NCBI GenBank assembly: GCA_963921935.1 | Contig: OY998179.1 | Span: 61,486,222-61,550,221, forward strand | Reading direction: 5' to 3' | DNA: 64,000 bases | Source of the DNA: Galeruca laticollis | Lineage: Eukaryota > Arthropoda > Insecta > Coleoptera > Chrysomelidae | Part shown: one piece after another, positions 22,318 through 32,690 of the stretch | Position numbering within the stretch: the stretch's first letter is position 1 | Layout: each line of letters starts with the position of its first letter | Made by a program: the position numbers and the translations under genes | The notes under the pieces: generated by a model | Seen by the model: only the letters and a program-made list of their open reading frames with translations | The model's database searches: none | Told to the model about the DNA's origin: nothing

Positions 22318-22822
22318 AAAAACAACTGGAAGCTCATTTTATAGAAAATGACGATATGTCTCACCGGTCAACCGTCCAGGAACGAAAAATGGTCTTATTA
22401 AATAATCTTCGATGTTGCCAAGCCCAACATTGACCGAAAAGGAGTGTTGGAACCGTGCCACAACTGTTGCATATGAATTTACATCTGCCCACATGTGTGG
22501 TCATTATGAAAATTCATAATGCCATGTCTTGAAAAATTGAGATTGTTTACGATTTTATTTAAAATCTATTGTCAATTTTGTATACGGAGCAGATAGTCAG
22601 TAGGTAACAAATGTTGAACACGGTGAACGCGATATGGATACAATAAATTTTCTTTTAAAATATTGCAAACAGTTCTGTTACTCCATCAGCAATTTTTCTG
22701 GTACTCGTTTCTGGATGTTGGTCAATAAATTGAAGAATCTGGTTCTCGAATTGTGGAGTTCTCACATTTCTGGGTGGCTTTGATATAGCAAAAGTTCCAG
22801 TTTCTTGTAAACTAATATGTAT
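22318..22822 (-). pseudogene. Mariner A transposase, middle part
   Basis: Reading leftward: ETGTFAISKPPRNVRTPQFE (linker and second helix-turn-helix), TRKIADGV, NLLYPYRVHRVQHLLPTDY, GIMNFHNDH and FSVNVGLGNIEDYLIRPFF. GRLTGETYRHFL then meets a stop (TAA) before NELPVVFIR. The first catalytic Asp region (DE.HF) is degraded. The sequence resumes at 12213 beyond the hAT insertion. Confidence 0.8.
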
Positions 22823-23321
22823 TGTAATGTTTTTCTAATTTATTTAAACAGTAAACGGGTGGGATAAACTTTAAACACTCGGTGGGTTCAATTACTTAAT
22901 TTATTTATTCACTACACTACTCACTAACACTTAATTTAATATACTTAACTAATCACTTATTATACACACATTATATTCACTTAAACTAATTTATATAAAC
23001 AGTTCAATAATTTGTATTCACTTATTTACTTGTTTATCTCACGATGTCAAATTATCAACTAAACTAAACTCTCTCGGGTCGTTTCCTTATATATATATAC
23101 TAGTGCCTTTTTTACTAGAAAATTCCGGACTGCGACTTAGACAAAACCAATTGGCTCTGGCATTTTCTAGATAAAACTAGTCAGAAAAACAATGTAGATA
23201 AGATAGTCACAATTCGTAAACAATTTTAAGAAACCCTGCGCGTCCGCCATAATTTTAACTTTCTTTCCTGGCTTAGACAGAGTCGGATTTAGGGACTATA
23301 CCAGTGTGCTGTTTCGTTACA
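22823..23321. mobile_element. Solo LTR, 499 bp
   Basis: It begins TGTAATG and ends CGTTACA, a perfect inverted end as in Ty3 and BEL LTRs. It is flanked by the 4-bp duplication GTAT at 22819-22822 and 23322-23325. It has no coding sequence and contains a TATATATATATA stretch near 23090. It splits the mariner transposase between FTKI and the ETGTF region, so both sides can be aligned to the uninterrupted family. Confidence 0.85.
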
Positions 23322-23325
23322 GTAT

Positions 23326-23421
23326 CTTAGTAAACGTATCAGAACATGGTAAACGATTTTTTGGATAACTCTGGGCATACGTACGTCTCGCTAATCCATA
23401 CAAAAAGTGCATATTAGCCAT
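23326..23421 (-). pseudogene. Mariner A transposase, N-terminal start
   Basis: It starts at 23421 with MANMHFLYGLARRTYAQSYP, the usual opening of this mariner-like group, followed by NRLPCSDTFTKI. The solo LTR interrupts after that. The first helix-turn-helix is retained. Confidence 0.8.
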
Positions 23422-23741
23422 TTCAGTATTGGTATCGTTGTTAAATTAACACAAAAAATCCGTTTGATAAAAATTTCTTATTCGTTTTTTGCATTGGTTT
23501 TTAGGTTTCATGCAGTATTTGACAATATTATTTCAAGGGTCACTTAGAGTAAGCATGTTCTTTCGTATTACTTCTATAGACCAGTAGCGTCACCAGGAAA
23601 AATACATTTCACAGTTAGAGCTCATTTACTACAAACAATTCAACACCCTGTATCTCATTAAGACTTTATAAGAACTTATCGTCTTAAAATGGAGTGACGA
23701 AGCACCCACTACAATATTTTAAATTACTTTTAAACACCCTG

Positions 23742-24369
23742 TATACATATAAATATATAAATTATCCAAATACTAGGTCATAGTTGTTTTAGTAAAGAGC
23801 AATGGAGGGTGTTTTGGGGGGTCTATAAATTGTTTTTCTCTTTATAAACCGAGAGAAATGTGGAACATATTTGTATTATCTATCTATCAGGAAAATAGGA
23901 AAATAATTTAAAATCAAAAGTTTTGAAAAATTTGGGGGAATTTAAGGAGACATTTTTATAACGGTTCTAAAATAAGTTAGTAGTAATTAAGAAATTATTT
24001 CATTCATCTTCATTAGTTATTCAAAATTTCTTTATTGGCAATCAGATACCCTATAAAAAAGTATAAGTTTCTTGGCACTTTTCTATAATCTTGATCTTCC
24101 TGAAGAGCAATACGCTTGCAGTATGGGTGAATCATCTGTTTGGCTGTTGTATTCGCAAGCTTCTGTTTTGCGCTTTTCGTATGATGATAGTAATTTTAAT
24201 CCTTACAAAGAGTCAGGAAAGTATTTATAGCTCATTAATAGGAGGGTACTCTATGCTGAACTAAGTATAACCGGATCTTGTTATGCGATACCTACTAAGA
24301 AATAATAATTTATGGCTGAAAAATGTATTAAAACTTTAGGTACTTATTTTTACAGAATTAAATTCAGTC
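23742..24369. other. Gene-free spacer
   Basis: AT-rich. No coding or repeat signal recognised. Confidence 0.5.
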
Positions 24370-24960
24370 TCTTTCATCTATCAGCTGCCTTATTAACAAT
24401 TTTTCAGGAATCTAAATCTATTGTCAGATCCGAATACTCATGAGCCTATAAGCCTTTCGTCTACCATTCTATTTCTAAGATAAGTTGTTAGTCGTTTCAG
24501 TGATGAAAAAGACCGTTCAGGTGTGGCAGTATATGCTCCAAATGTTGCTAAGATTTGAAGGAGCTTCTTAATCGTTGAGAAAAAAAGTTCATCACACCAA
24601 TCCATAGCTTCTAATGCACTAGACGGATTTTCCTGCTTACACCAGTGCTTGTGTCAAAGCTCATATGCTCGCTTAGTAAAAGTTTTTTTTTCAACTTCAC
24701 TGTTACTCTATTCTTGCTATATATACATTTCTTTGCTCTTTCGCTGTTTTGGGTGCGGCCAGGTAGAAGAAACTGAGTTCCTGAAAATGTTTCTTCGTGA
24801 AGCGTAAAGTTCGTTCGATGAATGGAAAACTTATTTGGCCGATAGTTTACTTCAGCAATGTACCCTGGTACATTACTACGGTTCAATTGTCTCCCACTTC
24901 CTCTTGAAACAGTTATATCTGCCGAACTTAACTTTTTGCTTCCAAAAAATTTGAGAATTC
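24370..24960 (-). pseudogene. Second hAT (DUF4371-type) transposase remnant
   Basis: On the minus strand KLLQILATFGAYTATPERSF (about 24500-24560) with SSLKRLTTYLRNRMVDERL is the hAT dimerisation domain with its Glu. Further upstream RSNVPGYIAEVNYRPNKF (about 24840) resembles the link before it. The catalytic core is absent, and the piece between 24611 and 24800 has no similarity I recognise. It is a different copy from the 12-22 kb element (different residues, no shared ends found). Confidence 0.75.
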
Positions 24961-25029
24961 TCGTTCATTGTGTAGGTTGTGCAAAGTGGTTTTTATTGTT
25001 TTTACATAATTGCAAGAGTCAGGTAAATC

Positions 25030-25725
25030 TACATTGACTTACTGCAGAGTTCGGTGAAACTATAAATTGAAAATTTTCCATTACGACTTCTAGGGAAACC
25101 TGGCCTAAAATGACATACCACTTTGTTTTTAGTTGGTAACACATTTATTTTTACACACATTAACTTACAAAAATATGGCATGATTAGTGTATAGCACAAC
25201 TTAACTTATTCCCAAGAAAAAGAGAGAGTGATTCATTTTATGACTAAACAAATTTAACAAAAATATAGCAAATGTGTAATTTTACCCAAGTTCATTTGGG
25301 TAAAAATAACTCAGCACACTTCGCAAATATATTTTTTAAACCCAGCACAGTCACAATGTGCCCAACTGGAGCATTTTTGGAGTATAAACATGAGGGACCC
25401 TCGTCGTTATTATCAACTAGAAATACATCACTTTCCGTTTCGGCTGGTTGTAGAGCAGATAGGTTCTTATTTGTACGTCTTGCTGCTCGGCGAGATTCTA
25501 CAGCCTGCTTCTCAATGACTTTAGCTTTTATCTCCTCAATAATAGGAGTGCTCGTAAGAACTGTTGTTCACGCAGCTTTCCTATTCTTAAACCTTTGTTG
25601 CACACCTGAAGTGGATGGCAGAGGAGAAATTTCTTGAGGATTTCTAATTGCTGTGGATGATATAGGAGTGTTGATTTGTTGCGCGCAAACTTGAGCATGA
25701 TTGTTATTTTCTTCTGGCTCAACCA
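25030..25725 (-). pseudogene. C-terminal tail of a pogo/Jerky-like transposase
   Basis: Minus-strand frames give PLPSTSGVQQRFKNRKAA, TTVLTSTPIIEEIKAKVIEK and ESRRAARRTNKNL, then DVFLVDNNDEGPSC, an acidic stretch. This is the arrangement of the basic/acidic C-terminal tail in DDE_1-type transposases (compare 4370-4560 of the first relic). A frame stop (TGA near 25565) is present. No catalytic part is left. Assignment rests on tail similarity only. Confidence 0.5.
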
Positions 25726-25767
25726 TAACTTGGAATGGAGTGTGTCTTGTTCTGGTGATATGTTTGT

Positions 25768-26302
25768 AACTGCTGCAGGATTAAATAAATAAAATCAGGA
25801 AATATGTTTGGATTGATAGGCCAAATTCCACTGTTTTAGAATCCACTAGTAGCATTATGATTAGTCACTGCCTTCCCATAAACTATAGCAAACAATCCAC
25901 CAACTTAATATTGAGAAACAGTTCGATCCGGATAGCCCTTTAACTATTTTCTCTCTTTCTGATCATGGTAAGTTATCATTGGACTAAAGAAGCAACATCT
26001 AGCGGCTCTGTAGTCGGTGTGTACAGGGGGGCGGGAAGCATAACATCACAATCCCATGCTAAAAGTTAAGACTTCGACGTTTTTGTGAATTGTATGCCCA
26101 TCAAGTAGGAGGACAACTTTATTTTGTGCAGAGATATGAGCATTCTCTTTAAAATGTCCGGTTGATTAACTTTCATAAAATAAACCCACGACTCTTAGCT
26201 CTCCAACCAAAACAAGAGTGCCGTTCGCATACGTCTTAATTGTTTATCGCCCATTATCGTTTCAAATAATAACTGTGTGCCGATCATTTAAGACGGTTAC
26301 AC
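25768..26302 (+). mobile_element. Probable 5' LTR of the Ty3-type element
   Basis: The segment begins TGTAACTG and ends GGTTACA directly before a primer-binding-like sequence, giving inverted ends TGTAAC/GTTACA. No second LTR is in the window, so the left boundary rests on these ends alone. Confidence 0.45.
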
Positions 26303-26304
26303 AA

Positions 26305-26323
26305 TGGCGCCTAACAACGTGAG
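26305..26323 (+). promoter_or_regulatory. Primer binding site of the Ty3-type element
   Basis: TGGCGCCTAACAACGTGAGG lies two bases after the proposed LTR end and about 180 bp before gag. TGGCGCC-type sites pair with the 3' end of a cellular tRNA in many retrotransposons. The tRNA species was not determined. Confidence 0.55.
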
Positions 26324-26503
26324 GCCTTGCTCATCAATTTCCATGTCGAGAATTTGTAATTTGTTGCAAAATTTTTAATAGATATCGCCATCCCGTATCT
26401 GTGGAAGTATTCCAGCGACTCACGCAATTTTAAAATTTCCGAAATCATAACAAAGCAAAGTTTAACGTTTAAAGATAAATAATCTAGTCGAATTTTATCA
26501 AAT

Positions 26504-27930
26504 ATGGATCGTTTTGAAGTCAATCACCTACTTGTAGAAGAAGTAAATTATGAGTTGGCGATAAGAAACATTTTTACGGAGCGCCCCTTAGCGGATAAAC
26601 GTAAAATGCTAAAGAAAATTATCGATAACGGAAAAGATGCGTTTGGCTGTAAAATTGATTTATCGGCTTACTCTACGTGCTATAATGAGGAAATAGACGA
26701 CATATTGAAAATAATTGAGTCCATTATAGCACTAATATCGGATTTCTAAAGAACGAGCAATGATTCGGTGTATAAAAGATTATCGTCGAGAATCACTAAT
26801 CTATCTGGTCGTGCAGATAGACTAAGGATTGATGTTGCCGACCCTGTTAAAGGTAAAAGTAAAAATAAACTTTGCGCAACATGTTTAAGGGTAGAAGAAG
26901 ATTTATCGTCCCGTCTATTACCGACAAGCTCGAATGACGACGCCGCCTCAAACATCGTCTGTACCGGTAATAAATGTCGCCGTGCCGAGTGTGACCTATG
27001 TCAATAGACATTGCGTTGCTGAAAGGAATGTAAAGTTTAACGGAGAATCCAATCAGGTTTTCCCATTTCTAGAAAGAATCGACGAACTTTGTGAATCCCG
27101 TTCCGTAGACACACCCACTTTATTTAAATCAGTTACCGAACTACTTAACGGTAACGCACAGGTTTGGTTTCGTAGTGCCCACAAAGACATATTCCTGACT
27201 GGGATAGTTTTGTCCACGAAATTAAAGTTAGTTTCTTACCTCCCCATTACGACGACGAAGTTTGGGAAAAAATAAAGTCGAGACCCCAGAAAAAATTTGA
27301 ATCAGCTCTTATCTTTTCGGCCCACTTAGAGGTTTTGTTTAATCGATTAACAAATACTCCCGCTGAGGCTACCAAAGTCCGGTATCTCAGAAAAAATCTT
27401 TTGCCGGAATACAGTCAACAGCTGGCTCTTTATGAGATCGCTAGTGTTTCGCAACTAATCTCTGTAGGAAACTCGAGGAAAATAACCCCACTATCGTTCC
27501 CTCTTCTACCCCAAAAGTTTGTTCCTGTCAGCCCCACGAGCAGGTTACTCATTCAAACAGTTCAAGGTCGTCTAAACCACCTCGGAAAAATGTTGCTACC
27601 CCCCGGGAGAAAAGAAAGTTACATTTTCTCCCCGTTTTTCTTCGTCCCAGCCCTCTTCGTAACCCCCCCCCCCTTTTACCGCAAAGTGATCCGCCAAGAG
27701 CACAATAAGTGCTGGAACTGTGTGTTCAATCCGGACACACCTTTTCAGCATGTACCCAGTCCCAAAAGATGTTTTGCTACTGATGTGGACAGCCAGAAGT
27801 TACTATCGCCAAATGTCCGAATTGTTGAAAGAACTAATTCCGAGAGGACGCCCTACCAGTCGGCGTTTTCTCTCTACCGATCCGTTCGAAAAAATCGATT
27901 ACCGGAACAATTAAATCTCGAAATCTAATC
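26504..27930 (+). pseudogene. Ty3-type gag (capsid and zinc knuckles), frameshifted
   Basis: It starts at 26504 with MDRFEVNHLLVEEVNYELAI. The capsid part includes VKFNGESNQVFPFLERIDEL, GNAQVWFR and NLLPEYSQQLALYEI. Near 27706-27830 the zinc knuckle region reads CWNCVQSGHTFSACTQ followed by CGQPEVTIAKCPNC in a frame with an in-frame stop. The capsid packages element RNA; the knuckles bind it. At least four frame changes split it (about 26750, 27240, 27480, 27720). Confidence 0.85.
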
Positions 27931-28062
27931 AATTTTCCCCCACTCCTTTCATATATTCTTTAAATACCGTATTCCGTCCTGTAGAAACATCATGGTCACA
28001 ATGGCTCGAACAAATCAAGAACTTTTACAGCACCCATCAAAGACTTCTATTATTTCTCCCCC

Positions 28063-28560
28063 TTGAGTTCACTTGCCCTGGCAGACGAACCCACTAAGGA
28101 TCAAATTTCGCCCATTCTCTTTCAGAAATCTTCGGACAACAGACCGTATGTTGAAATAAAACTTTACAAACGCGTTTTCCTTATAATCATCGGTACCGGT
28201 TGTACAACCACAGTTGTCGGCCGCGATAGTTTACCGTTTCTCGAATCCAATAACTTGGTAATCCATTATTCCTCCCATAAAAATGTCGCATTGGCCGATT
28301 GGGCCCATATTGAAGTCGTTGGAATGGTTGACCTACCGGTTGAGGCTAATGACAATTTCCATGTCATTAAGGCACTCGTCATCACGTCTTTCTCAGTTTC
28401 TTTCATTGTCGGCAATGATTTTGTCCGACAATTTTCGATTATTTTGAATTTTGTTAACGACACTTGGCCAATTGTGCCCTCAGTCGACCCTCTCACTTCT
28501 ATCTCTTCCGATGTTTCGTTACCTACCCTATGTTCTCTCGATAGCCTGTCTCCGAATCAA
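28063..28560 (+). pseudogene. Ty3-type aspartic protease with catalytic Asp lost
   Basis: The ORF from 28063 contains VEIKLYKRVFLIIIGTGCTT followed by TVVGRDSLPF. In relatives the active site is DTGC; here the Asp codon position encodes Gly, so the enzyme is inactive. SVSFIVGNDFVRQFSIIL is the protease C-terminal turn. The same frame continues into the reverse transcriptase. Confidence 0.82.
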
Positions 28561-29460
28561 CGGAAAGCCGCTGATTCCGTTATTCGATTATATAATGATA
28601 TCGATAGCGACCATGGTTTCGTCCGCACTCATAAGATTCAACTCACTATCGATACTGACGATGCCAAACCGTTTATGAAAAGACCTTTCCTCACGTCCCC
28701 GTATTTGTTGAAAATACTGAACCAAGAATTAGACGGAATGTTACGTTTAGGTGTGGTCTACCCCTCCCAAAGTCCGTGGAATTCTCCAGTCTTACTCGTC
28801 AAAAAGAAAACGGGTGAGTACCCTTGAATGAAGTAACTAAACATGACTCTTATCCCTTACCGCACATCGATCGAATTTTGGCTATGTTACGTGGTGCTAA
28901 ATATATATCGTCTATTGACCTCCGTAAGGCTTTCTGGCAAATTCACTTGGATAAATCGTCGAGTGAAAAAACTACATTTAATATTACCGGCCGAGGTCTT
29001 TTCGAATTTACTGTCGTCCTCTTTGGTTTGTGCAAAAGCGCGCAGACACAGCAGCGTCTCGTAGATGCTATTTTCAGTCCACAGTACGAGCCAAATATCT
29101 TTTGGACGATATTATTATATGTACCTTAAAGGAGGCTAATTTAGTAGTTAATGTAAGGAAGTGTGCCTCAAAATTTTGGGTTATATCGTAGGCGACAATT
29201 CTCTGAGGACTAACCACGAAAAAGTATCCGTGATGATTAATTACCCCCGTCCGACTACCGCTACCGAAATAAAACGATTTATGGGACTTTGTTCCTAGTA
29301 TCGACGTTTTATCAACGACTTTTCAACTTTAGCTTCCCCGATAAACGATTTGTTGAAAAGCAAGAAGAAATCGCAATATCTCAAATGGAATCCGGATGCT
29401 GAAACATCCTTCCTGAAGATTAAAGAAGCCCTTATTTCTTCCCCTGTCCTAGCTCAACCT
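28561..29460 (+). pseudogene. Ty3-type reverse transcriptase, broken at the catalytic box
   Basis: HKIQLTIDTDDAKPFMKRPF, LGVVYPSQSPWNSPVLLVKK and HIDRILAMLRGAKYISSIDL with RKAFWQIHLD are the fingers and palm (first catalytic Asp in SSIDL). GLFEFTVVLFGLCKSAQT follows. The FVYLDD box near 29098 has lost bases upstream, so LDDIIICT is out of frame. Then NYPRPTTATEIKRFMGLC and a stop, and KSQYLKWNPDAETSFLKIKE (connection). Frame breaks lie at about 28825, 29100, 29160 and 29298. Confidence 0.87.
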
Positions 29461-30075
29461 GACTTTTCTCTCCCATTTGTTATACAGTGTGACGCCGTAA
29501 CTCTGGTGTAGGCGCAGTCCTCAAACAAGATATTGATGGTGGCGAAAGAGTTATCGCTTATGCTAGTTGCTCCTTGTCTCGTACCGAACGTAATTATTCC
29601 GTTACTGAGCGCGAATGTCTCGCAGTGATCTTCGCCATTGAGAAATTCCGTCCATATGTAGAAGGTGTTCATTCCACAGTAATCACCGATCACCATTATC
29701 TCTTTTGGCTCAGCAATCTCCAAAACCCCTCCGGTAAAATAGCCCGTTGGTCAATGCGTCTCAGACAGTACAATTTCCAATTGGTTCATCGAAAAGGAAC
29801 CTCCCATTTAGTATCTAACGCCTTGAGTAGGATGTATTCCGAGGATGTCGCTCCAATTAAATGCCGCTATCGATGCCATCCGTGATCCCGTTACCGGCCC
29901 CAATGCTTGGAACAATGAGTTCCATTTCATGGAGGTGGACCCGTGGTACGAAAATCTTCGCACTAAGATCTCAAATTCTCCTAGTAGTTACCCCCAATGG
30001 AAATTAGAAAACGACATGGTCTTCAAATTCGTTCCGTCTACTCTCCCCTTCTCGACCAATGAAGTTGAATGGTGA
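29461..30075 (+). pseudogene. Ty3-type RNase H and linker; integrase missing
   Basis: A frame from about 29574 reads LSRTERNYSVTERECLAVIF, EKFRPYVEGVHSTVITDHH and WSMRLRQYNFQLVHRKGTSH followed by LVSNALSR, the RNase H fold of Ty3-type pol. The conserved GAVL motif just before is split by a frame break at about 29500. A last ORF to 30075 (WYENLRTKISNSPSSYPQW) leads towards the integrase zinc finger, which is absent. The element stops next to a mariner fragment. Confidence 0.85.
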
Positions 30076-30089
30076 AGTCAACGGGAACA

Positions 30090-30655
30090 ATTTTCCTTAT
30101 TGGAGTGATACCAACCCACATATTTTCAGAGGTCATACACAAACACCCCAAAAATTGAACGTTTCGGCAGGCATTTTGGGCGGCCGTTTTATCGGTCCAC
30201 TTTTTATTGGTGGGAACTTGACTGGTGACATTTAATTTTGGACTTGTTGGAAAAACTTATTGACCCTTTGATAACTCAAACAATGGAATATGATGTAAAT
30301 CTCCGTGAAATCCGACATTTTTTTCAACAGGATTGAGCGCCTCCCCTCTCATTTTCGAGTTATAACGTTTCCAAGCTGTGAGAATTTACGTTTGGAAAAT
30401 CTTGACATGACTTCATAAAAAATGAAATTTTTCCTTAAAAACCTTAGTATATGCCGATAATGTATACATTTTTGGAAAGGGACAGAAAGGGAATTTCAGA
30501 TGGTATTAAAAAACATATTGTGTTGTGTTTAAAATAAACCGATAATTTCGCTTAATTTTGACGAAAACTGCACGTCGATACCTTTTTCCATTCTCGAGTA
30601 ATGAGCCGTCAAAACGTCTTACGTTATAGTGGGACACCCTGCATAAAATTTCAAA
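30090..30655 (+). pseudogene. Mariner-type element B fragment (transposase middle and one terminus)
   Basis: From 30096 the frame reads YWSDTNPHIFREVIHKHPQK followed by LNVSAGILGGRFIGPLFIGG and NLTGD, the centre of an IS630-mariner transposase. With a frame change LIDPLITQTMEYDVNLREI and FFQQD (second catalytic Asp) follow. Coding similarity stops at about 30350. GGGACACCCTGCATA at about 30640 is the right inverted terminus. The left end and the N-terminal half are missing. Confidence 0.78.
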
Positions 30656-31205
30656 TAATTGGATTCAACCAGAAAGTTGAAGCACCAAAAGTTTCAAATT
30701 TTGGTAGATTCTAGAATGCCGATCGGTATCATATTAGAGTTGGGAGTAACCTCATTTGGCATTTGGTAGTTATTTATCAAATCAATTGTTTACAATAGAA
30801 AAATAAACGATACTATTTATGAAGAAACAGCAAAAAATAAAAGCAAAAAGTTCACATGAAATCGAAGAATTAATAAGATGTTAGGCAACCAGTATTACTT
30901 CACTGTATTTTGCCTATTTATTAATTTCATTATACTATTTTGAATTTTGTTTTTATTAATATTTTTTCATAACAAACGTATGCGACTACACATAGAAGAA
31001 GGAAGAGACATCAAAGGCTAACTATTGGTCGTCATAAACAGATTACAAGAAGAGTGACTTATAGTGTTTGTCAAAAGTCAATGTAACTGTCATTTTTATT
31101 TGAATTTAAAAATTGAAAACTCGTTATTTGTTTATGTAGAAATTGTCTATTTTTGTTCAATTAAATGATCATAAAATTACGATAGTTCATATACATCATT
31201 CTACG
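30656..31205. other. 5' flank of MELK coding region
   Basis: AT-rich sequence that should hold the promoter and any 5' UTR exon. No distinct core-promoter element can be assigned. The in-frame ATG at 31143 has no conserved sequence after it, so 31206 is preferred as start. Confidence 0.45.
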
Positions 31206-31427
31206 ATGGTGAGATTTGCAACACTTAAAGGTTTTTATGAAACTGAGAGAACTATAGGATGTGGAGGTTTTGCAAAAGTCAAACTAGCTACTCATTTAGC
31301 TACTGGAGAAAAAGTTGCAATTAAAATAATGGATAAGGCTTTACTAGGAGTAGATTTGGCAAGAGTGAAGTTGGAAATAGCTGCTTTAAAGTCTGTTTCC
31401 CATGAAAACATCTGTAAACTATTTGAA
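31206..31427 (+). CDS. MELK: MELK (maternal embryonic leucine zipper kinase) coding exon 1
   Basis: Amino-terminal lobe of a Ser/Thr kinase of the AMPK-related MELK group, which acts in cell division and early development. It encodes residues 1-74: the glycine loop is IGCGGFAKVKLA (17-28), the ATP lysine is in VAIKIMDK (Lys40), and the alpha-C region is RVKLEIAALKSV. Starting at 31206 places the lysine at 40 and, after exon 3, the DFG Asp at 150, the same numbers as in the vertebrate protein; this decides the start over the upstream in-frame ATG at 31143. The exon ends in phase 0 before GTAAGT. It is the only recognisable conserved host gene in the window. Confidence 0.93.
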
Positions 31428-31543
31428 GTAAGTGTTAAATGTGGCTTTTAGCAATATTTATCAGAAGTAAGAACCTATTTTGATATTTCATTCAATTTTA
31501 AGGTAATGAACCAAATCCTCAACTTCTAATGTTTTATTTGTAG

Positions 31544-31726
31544 ATTATTGAAACAGATACACATATGTTCCTTGTTATGGAATACTGTTCAGGGGGTGAA
31601 TTATTTGACCATATTGTTGAAAAGAATCGTTTAACTGAAACAGAGAGCAGAGTGTTTTTTAGACAAATTGTTTCAGCTGTTGCATATTTACATAGTTTGG
31701 GATATGCCCACAGGGATCTTAAACCA
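31544..31726 (+). CDS. MELK: MELK coding exon 2
   Basis: Residues 75-135, read in phase 0 from the acceptor TTTGTAG to the donor GTAAGT. It carries the hinge (FLVMEYCSGGELFDHI) and the catalytic loop start GYAHRDLKP, with the HRD Asp at residue 132. The preceding intron is only 116 bp, the next one 15.7 kb. Confidence 0.94.
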
Positions 31727-32467
31727 GTAAGTACATTTTAAGTTCTTAGTTCTAAATTATTGGTAAAAATGTTTCATTGTTAATTGGCAATTTAAATTTA
31801 ATAAACCATCTAAAAGAGGCGTTATGAATGCAACTTACATTGTTTCTTCAAACAGTTCAAATGAACATAATAAATCATTCCTTCCAAGCAAAGTCAGTAC
31901 AGTTATAATATTGAATAATATATACCTAAAAGCATTTTTTTATAACATAAAATCTGTCGAAATATTTATTATCTAATCTAATAATTACTTAAAGTAACAA
32001 GCTACTAGGATGAAGAATAAGAATAAACAAATTGCAAGATTTGCTTCATCTTTAATATTTATTAGTTAAAAGCAATACATTGGGTCTGGTGAATAAAATT
32101 AAGTAAATACTTCTAAGCTTTTACTCTCAAGTACAGTATTTGCTCGCCCAGCAAATTAATGAGTCTATTGAATAAAAAAAAGTATTAACTTGCAAGTCAT
32201 AACTTGTAAGGAAAAGCTAAAACTTCTAAGTAGAAGCTAATACTTATTTTTATTTGAATAAAAACTAGAACTCTTTCGAAACTAAATACTGGAAAAATCT
32301 TTTGAATTTTGAGTGATTATTTATAAGTACTTACTTATATTTACAAGTGTTTACTTTTTTCGTTGCGTAAACAAACATTCATACTAAACAAGGCGTGACA
32401 TGTATGCAACCGCAAGTAAGCATTTGTTTTCAAGTTTAAGCGTTGTATAGGTCTATTCGTCGCAATC

Positions 32468-32690
32468 ATGTCTTCGAGTGAGGATGAATTGCCAGTAAAA
32501 ATTGGCGGTTACAGACTTATGTTTGTCAAATTGCTAAAAAAGTATAAGGCTCTTTTGAATAAATCAATGATTCCTACTATTGTTCAAGCTAAAGAAAAAG
32601 CATGGAAAGATCTCAAAGACGAATTTATCAAAATTTCTGGCACAAATACTACTGTTGAAAAGTTGAAAACAATTCTCAATAATAATGACC
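32468..32690 (+). pseudogene. Harbinger A Myb-like DNA-binding protein, 5' part
   Basis: It starts at 32468 and reads YRLMFVKLLKKYKALLNKSM, IVQAKEKAWKDLKDEFIKIS and TTVEKLKTILNN, the Myb/SANT-like trihelix of Harbinger accessory proteins, which in this superfamily bind DNA and help the nuclease reach the element ends. The LINE interrupts it at about 32690; the frame resumes at about 35748 with KTDVKKKTDENL and EEEFLKLFNYEKNPVFVKIP. Confidence 0.78.

Larger units (their letters stand above)
11768..23741 (-). mobile_element. Mariner-type (IS630-Tc1-mariner) element A, host of a nested cluster
   Basis: Long inverted ends of about 130 bp start TAGGGTGCTTCC at 11768 and, reversed, CAGGGTGTTTAAAAG at 23741. 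Both share ATTGTAGTGG and AATGAGATACAGGGTGTTGA inside, and TA dinucleotides flank both ends. The transposase is on the minus strand. The element was about 1.4 kb long before a solo LTR (22823-23321) and a hAT element (12222-22309) inserted into its coding region. Those junctions can be read exactly from their target duplications. Confidence 0.88.

Noticed and set aside
31143..31205. Upstream in-frame ATG as the MELK start
   Set aside because: The extra 21 residues have no kinase similarity. Starting at 31206 gives the catalytic lysine and DFG Asp the same numbers (40, 150) as in the vertebrate protein.
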